A DNA stretch of 64,000 nucleotides from Diplonema papillatum (taxonomy: Eukaryota > Euglenozoa > Diplonemea > Diplonemida > Diplonemidae), in the NCBI GenBank assembly GCA_030068145.1, contig JAPJBO010000465.1, forward strand, positions 62,001-126,000. Direction: 5' to 3'. Under the pieces are notes generated by a model, which saw only the letters and a list, made by a program, of their open reading frames with translations, did not search any database and had not been told where the DNA came from. Position numbers and translations under genes: made by a program. Positions 1 to 10,200 of the stretch are shown piece by piece. How positions within the stretch are numbered: the first letter of the stretch is position 1; each line of letters starts with the position of its first letter.

Positions 1-2021
1 AGCACTACTCATGGCGGAAGCCAGAGAACCCCTTCGTCTGCCATGAAGGCTAAGTATCAGGCGCGAGAGGCGTTCACGTCCTCAAAGTGAAGGGTTCACG
101 GAATGCCGAAGCCATCGCAAGAAGACGTAATGCTGCACCTCGTACAAGCCTCCGTCCAGCGCTGAAAATAGCATATCGAGAGTGCGGAAAAGTCGCATAA
201 CAGTCGGCAAAGATATTTTATTTCACTGGGGTCCCAAATTCTTCACTCCATTTTTTTACCCCCTTTTTTAACCACTACCCCCCCTTTTTTAACCACTACC
301 CTAAAAACTGGTCACGAGTGAAGAAGAAATGGTTCGGGTGGGTAAAAACAATGATGTTGCCCAATGAGAAGCGACAAAAAAGAGGAAGAATGATCAGAAA
401 AGTCGCAGAAATCACAAGAAAGTCGAAAAGGGTCGACAAAAAGTCGCAAAAAAGTCACAAAGGTCAGTAAACAGCTTGTGATCATTTTGGCCCACTCAGG
501 GGGGCTTCCCACTTAGGGCGCGGCTGAATAGCATCTGCGCCAATCAGAATGATAGCTCCTCAGCGATGTTGTTTAAGTAAGAAGATGGTACAGGTGTGCT
601 TGGGTCAAGTGCTGGAATTTTAGGAATGAACTAAGCACTGGTACCACTGGTCTCAGTATCTGCGACCGTGCAAGAGACAGATCTGCAGCAAAGGTGTTAA
701 CATATGCTTGCTTCGGTCAAGGTACTGGGGCCAGCTGGTGTTCGACCTTTGTTGGCCACCAACTGACCCTGGTGGGTGGCGGCCACACGGTACAAAGCAT
801 GCCCCGTGTATGTTATCGGGGTTTTGAGGTTCAAGCGTGCTTCTGTCCCACAGTCTCCCCTTTTCCTCTATATTCGGGGTGTTTTTTACCTTCTTCCTCT
901 TAAAAATGTTTTTAACTCTGTTTTCTTCACTACCCCACTTTTTCGGGTCGTTTGGAGTGACTCATTTGGGATTCCAGTGAAATAAAATTATCTTATCACT
1001 CCGGGTCTCGTGCCAAAAATTGGGTTCTCGAGTAAAAATTTTCGCCATTATTAACAGGTAATAAATAGCTGTTTCGACCCTAGCTACGGGTTCCCCGTGT
1101 GTCTCTGAGGCCCACAGCGGGTGTAAGGCACTGAAAGTTTGGTTGCGTTTCGTGCGAGAGTTTCGACCTGAAACCCGATTAAAGCCTTGGCTGCTGGGAT
1201 TCTCATCTGAGCCAAGTCCGTAGTGTACCAGCGTTGTTCGGAGGTTTGGGTCTTGTGGCAGGCTTCCACGGATTTCTCCGGGAGGCGCCGCTCGTAGCTT
1301 CAGACGCTGTTCGGTGGGTATAGGAACCGTCGGCCGAGATTAAGCGCCGCAACTGCCGAACCCATGAAGGTGAAGACGGCCGCTACGCTCTGTGCCGCGC
1401 TCTGTGTGGGTGTGTGTGTGTGTGTTTGCAGTGTGCGGCAGGGTATGGAAACTGCTGCTTTGCAATCGATGGCTAGATGTGGCGACCAAAAGCTGGGGTG
1501 GAAAAGGACTGAGAATTCGGTGCCCACCATTCTTAGACTATTTCCAGCATTATTTCCGGTTGAGAAGGCCGGTATCGGATAGTATCCTCCGGGTTGACTG
1601 TCTCACAAGCTCGGTCTCTGTGAGAAGGTCATCGTCGCACGAATTTATCCTGTCACATCTGTTCAGTTCACCAGTGCGGCGACATGCCCAGAACGGGGAA
1701 CGAAAGCTACTCAAAAAAACGGAAGATTGGCCCAAATGCCGAGTAGACACCCTGTTCGCAAGAAAGCTCCAAAAGGAGCGTGTTTCTAATAGGAGTCGAA
1801 TGCATTATCTTGCCCAAAAGCTGCCATTTTGAGGGGCCAAAACATTAAAAAGATGCACGTGACCAACGTCAAAAAATGACTGTCCTGAGATGAAGGTTGA
1901 TAGGTAGTGGATATGTTTTGTTTTGCTAACAACTGCTCGCGGAGAGAACTGGGTTTCTGGTGAAAGTCGGAAGCCTCGTCCTGCTCAAAAGCTGCCGTTT
2001 TAAGGGATTCGTAGCGCAAAC
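1..2021. other. Gene-poor left edge
   Basis: No coding region is recognisable. The stretch holds a short duplicated motif of C-runs and T-runs around 250-300, a lysine-codon-like purine tract near 360-470 and a small (TG)n tract near 1410-1430. A related pair of segments (about 1795-1835 and 1978-2012, sharing AAAGCTGCC) lies just after the first UBL-MBT coding block. The last exon of that gene may be hidden at 1,700-2,000, but I could not place its acceptor with confidence. Confidence 0.5.
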
Positions 2022-2879
2022 CTTCTTCTCTTTGTTGTCAAGCCACACCACTGAGGCGAGCTGGACACCTATGCCGGCTCCCGTCAGCATCGCAGCCGCT
2101 GCGTAGGCGACAACATCGGAAAAGTGCCGATCTGCAGAAATGGAGGCGGGGTTCTCCTGGGGCGACGTGGGGACCGCCTTCGACGTGGCGCTGCGGCTCC
2201 GCCGGCGCTCGCGCAGGAAGACTTGCGCCTCGACGCTGGACCGGGCGCGGTGCTGGGGGGAGAGATTCAGCAACGCGCCGAAGGACGGCCCGCTTGCGAG
2301 CATAGGCCGGTGGGGGCCGTCGGCAAAGCACTCGTCGGCGGCCCGCGCGAAGCAGTCGTCCGGCGCCGCGCTGTAGCCGTTGGATGCGAGGTACGCCTCC
2401 CAGCTGCCGAAAGGCAGGTTGTGCGGAGGTTCGAGGCGGTAACACATGCTTTCGCACGTTCCGACAGGTGCGATGTCCTTCGAATCCGCTTCCGCCCAGT
2501 AATCGTATGTGTTCGCCCAGCCGTCGAAATGAATCTTGACCCGTCGACGTTCATCCACTTCGGCAACGCTCGCAACGCAAATGAGACTAGGGTGCATCCG
2601 ATCGCGAGCTTCAAGCCTCTGCCCGATGCCGAACAGGGGCCGCAGCTTGATGTCCAGGGTTTCCATGCCGTACACGGCGGCATCCAACGCAAGCTTGTCG
2701 TCAGTCAGCTCAGCTACTCCCAACGGCAGCGTGGCGAAGAGTTGAACGTCGCCCACGCCCACCCCGAGCACGCCGGCCACGTGCGCCCGCAGGTCTTGCA
2801 CGGTTGCTGTGCCGCCGGCTGCCTCAATGGAGAGCACCTCGCCGGAGGCGGTCTTCAGCTTCACGGCGGACGCTGCCAT
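2022..2879 (-). CDS. UBL-MBT domain protein, paralogue 1 (3' exon not located)
   Basis: The ATG at 2879 opens a 286-codon block that ends at a likely donor (AAG|GTTTGC, 2022/2021). Residues 1-80 look like a ubiquitin-like fold. Residues about 85-160 are an MBT repeat with the diagnostic run HFDGWANTYDYW followed by DIAPVGTCE; the aromatic residues of this run form the methyl-lysine cage in characterised MBT proteins. A low-complexity Arg/Ser linker follows. A hydrophobic stretch (VVAYAAAAMLTGAGIGVQL) near the C terminus precedes a basic EKK tail, as in a tail anchor. The neighbour at 3557-4630 has the same domain order, so the two are tandem paralogues. An in-frame upstream extension to 3098 exists but starts outside the fold. 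The role is inferred: a membrane-tethered reader of methylated lysine. The final exon (expected to be a few basic residues, as in paralogue 2) is not assigned. Confidence 0.8.
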
Positions 2880-3556
2880 TATTGGCGGCGTTTTCCGCCT
2901 GTGTTTGCGATTCCTTTTGCCTTCCCCTCCTCCGCTTCCCCCCCCTTTTTCACCCCCAAGCCTTTGCGTGCCAGTCGGGCGCAAGGGACGGATTGACTGC
3001 ACTCCTGCCACTCTGTCGCAGGTTACGACAGTTCCGCGGTGCAAAAGAAAAGGCGGGGGATAAGGCAATAGTATGTCAATATCAAGGGTATGTAGCACGC
3101 GGCCGACTAACTTTTAGACCGAAGAATGCATCGGGAACCCAAAAAAAACGGGGATAGACTCCGACTGCTGGTCAGCCAAACCTCCTATTTTCAAGAGGCT
3201 CAACTCTGTCGACGTCAAACGCCGTGTTTTGAGACGAACGTCCTCCGCTCAGCGCAGACCACACCAGTTTGTGAAGTCTTCACGGTTCGTGCTGCTGACT
3301 GACACACTCCGTCTGCGCAGTGTGATCGACAACCAGATACTGGTCGCTCGAAGCCAAATGGGTGCGCTTTTCAGTCAATCCAAAATTGGGGTTCCAATTT
3401 AATTTTCCTAAAGAATACTCGAGGGGCTGCCTTGTGCTTACTTCGAAGGCTAGAGGGGGAGAAACAATACAACTACAAAGTGGGTCTTTTTTGTTGAACG
3501 CTTACGCCCGCCACTAAACCCAGATTCACCTGTGTTTCGTGTGGGCTACCGCACAT

Positions 3557-4630
3557 TTACCTCCTTTGATCTTTTGCAGCTGGCAGCCTCCTCAAGTGTT
3601 TCCTCTACAAAGCAGGTGCGTATACAAAAAAAAAAAAAAAAAAACGGAAACCCCCCCATTTTTTTGGGATGGGGGTTGCCGCTTCTTCGAAAATTGGCGG
3701 GGGAGGAAGGTGGGGAGGTGGAAAACGCACGGGCAAAGCGCAGACCTTTTTCTCCGGATGGTCAATCCAGAGCGTGGCGGCGGTCTGCATGCCTATAGCG
3801 ATGCCTAAGGACGTGCCAGCAAGACAGATGTGAAAGGGGTCCGAGAGGGGCTTGGGTTGCTCGACGGGTGAGCGCACCGGGTACTCGCCACGCGGTGTGA
3901 GGAAGTGGTGTTCCTCAGAGCTGGTGGTGGACAGGGTTTCGGTGGTGGACGATGAGTCGCGGAGAGTCTCGCTCGGGCAAGTGGACGAGTCGGCACGCGG
4001 GAGCTGTGCGGGCAGCGGTGGCGGTGCCCATGCATGCCGCTGAGGAAAACTGAAGGCTATCTTATGCGGCCCGTTCGAGAAGTAGTCCGCGTGCTGGGAC
4101 ACCCGCGCGAAGCACGCCACCGGCGCAGCTTGCAGGTTGCACTCGCGCAAGTACGTGTCCCAGTCAACAAATGGGATGCCCCTCGGCGCTTCGAGCTTGT
4201 ATCCTAAGCGTTCGCAAGTTCCGATGGGAGCCAAGTCCAACGTGTCGTCGGCCGTCCAGTAGTCGTACTTCGCGGACCAACCATCGAAGTGAACTTTGAC
4301 CTGCCGGCCATCGACCTCTTCGATGGTGGCCACGCATAGGAATGAAGGGTAGACGCGGTCTCTGGCCTCGACTCTGTGGCCTACCTCGAACAGGGGCCGC
4401 AATTCTGCCGAGATGACATCACCTGCACACACTTCGGTCTCACCGAGTTCGAGAGTGTCGTCGTCCAGCTCCTCCTCGTCGGTTCCATCTCTCAAGAGAA
4501 ACAGCCGGACGGTTGCTGCACTCACTTGCAGGATGTTTGCGGCCTGGCACTTCAGATCGCCTACTGTCGTCATGGCCTCCACATCCAACGGGTACGTTTC
4601 TCCCGCATCGTCGCGCATGAACACATGCAT
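3557..4630 (-). CDS. UBL-MBT domain protein, paralogue 2 (two exons)
   Basis: Two exons fit exactly: 4630-3746 (295 codons, donor AAG|GTCTGC) and 3604-3557 (16 codons including TAA, acceptor TTTGTAG). The intron has a long T-run before the acceptor. The predicted protein is 310 aa. It begins MHVFMRDD with a ubiquitin-like domain to about residue 80, then an MBT repeat (HFDGWSAKYDYW, then DLAPIGTCE) to about 165, then a Ser/Thr/Pro-rich linker. A hydrophobic segment (ICLAGTSLGIAIGMQTAATL) follows at about 268-290, and a very basic tail ends in QRR. MBT repeats bind mono- or dimethyl-lysine. The combination with an N-terminal UBL and a C-terminal hydrophobic anchor is unusual to me. An ORF reading past the donor runs into poly-Phe encoded by the T-run, which supports the splice. 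Paralogue 1 lies 678 bp downstream. Confidence 0.82.
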
Positions 4631-4639
4631 CGCCCCCAC

Positions 4640-6644
4640 CCCCGCGAAAATTGAAATGGTTTGCTTGAAAACGGGTAGAAGCCTCCCCGCGCCCCCCTCT
4701 CCCGGAGACGGGCCTAAAGAGGTATCAGTTTTGCGCTAAGCCAGCTCAGCTCCTTCAACCCCGTTGGTTGACCCCCTACCCCCACTGTTGCGGGAGGAAC
4801 GAGCTGCCTGGCCCTTTCGATCGTCTATGCCTGCCAACTTTAAAAGTGCACCTTTTTTAGCCAACGCACCTTGAAAGCTACGCGACTTTCTCAAAGCGAC
4901 ACTTCGACTCCCTCGGTGGAACTGTGATACTTCTCCGTGCCCTGGAATGGGTCTTGCCGCGGTGCGGGCGAAGCCGCCGGGACCAGAAGTGCCACAGATG
5001 AGGAGGCCGCGAGCCAGAACGGCAGAAACGCACGCGGAGGTCAAAAATGTGGACGCGGTATTGCTGAAAATGCTCGAAGAGGAGAGCTAACGCCCGGCGG
5101 GGAAAACAGCGGCTGCCTGGCTAGGCTGAGGACGGAGGGTCTGACAAGACGCTGTTCTGGGCAGGGATGCCTTGCTTGCGCTGCGCGAGCTCAAGGAGTC
5201 GGTAGAAATGCAAAGACGGAAAAGTGGGAAAGTGCAGGTGATGCCGATAAGTGATTCCCATCGAACGAAGAGGGGGCGGTGGCCTGGAGATGGTAGCAGC
5301 AGTCTCCTTATCGGCCTATGATGCGAATTCGGACCTACTGCGGGTTCCTAATGATCCCTTGAAGCCAATCTCCTGCCTTAGTCCTGTTTTCGACCTGCAC
5401 TGGGTCCGACAGCTTGCCTGCCATTCGCTAGTAAGCAAGTTATCAGGCTTCTGTCAGACTTCTCTCCTTCCTTCCCTTACGCGCAATCGGGGGTTTGAAA
5501 CACGATGATTAATATCAAAAGCCCGCACCCACGCGGCGTTGACTGTGGCTGGTCTTTGTATGGGCTGCCTTGATCTTACTTTGATCAAACTCGCACGAAG
5601 CTGAAACCTCATGGACTACCGCGTGCAAAGAGGTAGTCGGTAGCGGCTTGTGCAGTCGATCGTCGCAGATTGTTGCTGCATATCAAGTTCAAACCTTATG
5701 GACTACTACCGCTTGGAAGGTCAACTGTCGACCCAGACCCGGGATTACGAGTTCGTGGGCATCCTAACCGAGGGGCGGTACTACTACGTGTATCTACATG
5801 GTGCAGAGTATGTACACCTCTACCATCGACTGGTGGCCCTTGTACCATGTGATACTACGTGGGATGCTAGTGGTTGGACCACCATCCTGAGGTGTTCCTG
5901 AGATGGGTGGTTGGTCGACGAGGGAACACGGATGCGCGAGTCCTTGGGTGTAGAACAGGGGAATCCTGGCTGCCATGCCAAGCACGTCGTTCAACGCCAA
6001 ACAGTGGGATTCTGCCGGGCAAAATCCCCCCCGAGCAAACCTGAAGAAGTGCACGGTGCGGGCTTAGAACAGAGACTCGCGTTGGAGTATCTGTCGTCAA
6101 CTACAGAATTCGGTCCCCCTGCGTCACCACCACCACCACCAGAGGCAAAAAAACGACGGATCGGGAAACGAACATGTGATTTTGAAAACAGATGACTCTT
6201 CCAAACAAGCGACCGGGGCGATAGACTGGAAAGTCTCCGCCCCTGTTCTTGCGAGTAACGACGACTGCGGCCGGTTCGGGAACCTTTGTAGGTTTATTTG
6301 TTTTGGGTGCTTGAAAAGATTGCGTGCGTGCCACGAGCGCCATGGCATCGCTGGCCTTGAACTACACCAACACATAATGTCGGTCTGCAGGACATGCTCA
6401 AACCCATGACCTCGTCGGCTGGAGTCGGCTACACGCTTGATAGTACGTCACGTCAAACGGCACACACAGTAAAGAGGCACAGACGGCGCAACCCAAGCAA
6501 CTCGGCCACGATACGGTCGAAGAAACCTGCAAAGTCCAGTGACGTAGTGTGTAAAGGTTCGGCTGATCTTGCGATATGTTCTACAAAGTCCGGCGACGCA
6601 GTGTGTAGAGGTTCGGCTGATCCTGCAGTAGTAGTGCTATAGAC
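4640..6644. other. Intergenic region with dispersed repeat
   Basis: No convincing gene is present. Positions 5633-5700 match, in inverted orientation, 25765-25832 inside a HisRS intron. Positions about 6532-6585 and 6589-6645 are two tandem copies of a 55-60 bp segment that also lies at 7170-7230, just after the coiled-coil gene, so they belong to its duplicated 3' flank. Confidence 0.5.
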
Positions 6645-7165
6645 CGTTGCGGCACGTTTTCTGGTAAAAGAATTTCTCGGCGTTCACAGCGATGTCGTTG
6701 ATGGCCTTCACCCTGCAGTCCTTTTCGATGCGCATGCGCTCGCGACTCCGCCTGGTCGTGTCTTGCACGATGTCGTTGCGCACCTTGAGACTGTCGATGC
6801 GGTCAAGCTTCGCCTGCGTGTCGCTGTGCAGCGACAGCTTCTCGAGCTCCACCCGCTCGACGTTCTCCATCCGCTCCCCGACGCGCAAGCGCTTGCAGTG
6901 GGACGCTTCGTCCCGCTGCTTGACGACGCTCGCCTTCCACTGCTCCCACCGCGCCTTGCGAGACGGCTTCTCCGGCTCGCCTCCAGCTGCTCTTCGCGCC
7001 TGCCGTCCGCGGCGGCCTCCAGCTGGGCCCGCCGGACCCGTTCCGCGCGCCCAGCCTGTCGAGAACCGGCCCATCCGGGTGTTGTGGGAGACTTCGGCGC
7101 CAAGCTGCTGGTTTTGCAGGAAGGCGACGACGGACACGTGCGTTTCGCACTGCCGCGCTGATTGC
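6645..7165 (-). pseudogene. Degenerate 3'-end copy of the coiled-coil gene
   Basis: This segment repeats the last part of the coiled-coil gene that ends at 7226. It covers the blocks from SVVAFL(E/Q)NQQLGAE to the terminal AEKFFYQKTC(R)(D/N)GL and stop. An internal block present in the parent (EAEKRLNFDEKAAAEKRAE) is missing, and the frame shifts around the glycine/arginine-rich stretch. It is therefore a partial, broken tandem duplicate placed directly downstream of its parent. Both end with the same stop and share the 3' flank. Confidence 0.85.
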
Positions 7166-7225
7166 TGCAGTATGTTCTACGAAGTCCAGTGACACGCTGT
7201 GTAGAGCATCCTAGGAGTAGGTGTG

Positions 7226-10200
7226 CTATAGACCGTCGCGGCACGTTTTCTGGTAGAAGAACTTCTCGGCGTTTACAGCGATGTCGTTGATGGCCTTCAC
7301 CCTGCAGTCCTTCTCGATGCGCATGCGCTCGCGAATCCGCCTGGTCGTGTCTTGCACGATGTCGTTGCGCAGCTTGAGGCTGTCGATGCGGTCAAGCTTC
7401 GCCTGCGTGTCGCTGTGCAGCGACAGCTTCTCGAACTCCAGCCGGGCGTGGACCCGCTCGACGTTCTCCATCCGCTCCCCGACGCGCAAGCGCTTGCAGT
7501 GGGACGCTTCGTCCTGCTGCTTGACGACGCTCGCCTTCCACTGCTCCCACCGCGCCTCGCGAGACGCGCTTCTCCGGCTCGCCTCCAGCTGCTCTTCACG
7601 CCTGCCGTCCGCGGCGGCCTCCAGCTGGGCCCGCCGGACCCGTTCCGCGCGCTTTTCGGCGGCCGCCTTCTCGTCGAAGTTGAGCCGCTTCTCGGCCTCG
7701 AACGCGCCCAGCCTGTCGAGGACCCGGGCCATCCTGGCGTTGTGCGAGGCTTCGGCGCCGAGCTGCTGGTTTTCGAGGAAGGCAACGACCGACGCGCGCT
7801 TTTCGCGCTGCCGCCGGTCGCGCTCGGAGCCGGCGGCGACGAGGGCAGCGGCGAGGGCGTCCTTCCGGCGCTGCGCCTGCGCGCACTCGTGCTCGGTGGC
7901 GGCTATTTTGAGGAGGCGCGCCGCTACGGTGTTGTCCTCCGTTTCCCCGAGGTGCCGCAGGCGGGCCTGCAGCCGGGCGTCGCGCTCGGCGCGCCGGCGG
8001 CGGCGGGCGAAGGCTAGTCCGGCGGCGGTCGCCTGTTTTTTTGGGTTTCCGACGATCCCGAATGGACGTACAGATTGGTGTCTTTCGACCTTTTGTGTGC
8101 TTGTGAAGTTCAGCTTAGTGCGTGCTGTGGTGATCAGTGGGGTTCCCAAAAGAAATGTTTTGTTTTATCGTATCTTCGAGCCAGACTTGATCAAGTGGCC
8201 CGTCCTGTTGCTGGATCAGCGCCTTCGTGCTAGCCGGGGTTGCGTTCCGAGTCACACCATTGCCAGTTTCTTGTCGTCTTGTTTCATCCACCCAGGATTC
8301 CAGGGCTTGCCTCCCAGTATGCCGAGTGCACTCAGAAGGCCTGTTTTGCCGTACTACATGAAACTTACCAAAGCAGGTGAGTTCCGCTAGCGCGGCACAA
8401 ACAAAAGAAATGCGTAGTTTTGTTTTATTCTTTTACTTGTTTGTTGTCGACAACATATTGTGGTTGAGGTGTCATTCAGATGTAGATCTAAAGCCGCCCA
8501 CGTCAAAGTTTGTTAAGCATTGAGTTCTTTTAAGTACATGAACCACATGGATTAGCATGCACTGCCTTGAAAGTCAGGTTATCGGATGACGTCGTCACCT
8601 GCCATTGCGTCGTCAAGGTCGAGCATTTGCGGAGCTAGCGGGGTTTGGCTTTCTTGCGATTCCAGAGACTGAGTCGGCGAGTACGAGGGCGGGCACGTGT
8701 GCCCGTTTTTCACTTTCGAGGGCATTGGTGTGCCCGTGGTCCCCGGTCGTTTCTGAGAGCTGCTTGCCCTCGGTACCTTCTTCTTCCTTCGATGCACCCC
8801 TGAGTCGGGGGTGGTCGCCTTCGTCTTCTTCCGCTTGCGGCCGGCGATCGGGCCTTCCTTCGGGGTGCCGAGCACCCTCTTCTTCAGCGCTGGTCGTTCG
8901 CTGGTTCCTGGCGTTGGTGGCGGCCTCTTGGTCGCCCGTCCGGTCGTCGCCGTCTCCTTTTTCGTTGCCGCGAGCGGCGCTCGCGCCGCTCGCTTTCCTA
9001 CTGGCGTTTCCCGCTGTACACCCACCTGGGTGGGTGAGGAGGGCCTCTTCTTCTTGTTGCGTCCGGGGGTTGACTGGACGTTCGGCTTGTTGGACTGGTG
9101 GTGGCCGCGGCTGCAACATGCCGCCGGTCGCCTCTGCGTCAGCGTAGGGAGCCTTTTGCACTCTTGGCAGGTTCCTCTGCCATGCGTGCGGCAGGCATGA
9201 TGCCCGCTGCGGCAACACGCCGCCGCCGTCTTGCACTCGCCGCACTTCGTCGTGCTGTGCTCTGTGCACACCGCGATCGGCTGCCCATCGTTCGCGTGGT
9301 GATGGTGCCGGCAGCACATCTCTACCGTGGGAACGTCCCTTCGGACGAGTGCTCGGCACGCCTCACACTTCCCTTTGTGATGGGTCGCGCACGTGACGAG
9401 TGCCTTCTCTATATCGACACCCGGCATATGCACGGGGTCTGGGTGCAGTTGTGGTGGGGCAGGCAGGGCCCACCTCGCCGCTCTCCCGATCGCCCAGTCA
9501 GGGTACGCCGGGCACTGCGTCCCTACTTCGCCTTTCACTTGTTCCTCAAGTATCGTCCCCGTGTGTGCCTCGCGAAAGCGTGGCCTGGGCCGTATACCCG
9601 ATATCCCCGTGATGCCCATGAACGACAGCGACGTCGTCGGGCACACCCTCCCCTCTCATGCAGCTTCCCAGCCCTTGCTGTGCCGCCAGCTTGTCCAACG
9701 CGCTCATCATGCAGCGCAGGACGTTTCCCCGTTCTCTCACCCCCTTCGGCGCATTCCCGTGCACGGCATGCTGAGGCCCGAGAAGAGTTCAAAGTCGATC
9801 GCAAGCTCCAGCATTGACACCTGCCCGTTCTCGGTCCATTGCATGTCCGACAGCCACGCTACCAACGCATAAAACGTCGGTAGTCCCCAGGTCTTGTTCC
9901 GCTCCCACGTCCATGCCGGGGCAATCCGCGCGAAGGGGTGGTCAAACTTCTCGGCAGGCATCGCATTCGCTCTCGACCAGGGGGTCGTGGGGTTCCTGGC
10001 CACCCAGCCACGTGCTTCGAGCCCAGCCCGTTCCGCAAGGATTTCAGCCATCATCTCCTGGAGCCGCCTCGAGAATTGGGCATTCTCGGGTACTACCACA
10101 CCGTGTTCCAGCGTGCATCTGGGCCAGTCGGCCCGGTTGGCTGCCATCAGCTCGGCATGTGCCTCTCGTCGCCGTACGTGCGAGTACGCTCCGCAGTCCC

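Noticed and set aside
2124..2996. 290-codon plus-strand ORF opposite the UBL-MBT gene
   Set aside because: The minus strand carries a clear MBT repeat; the plus frame is its shadow.
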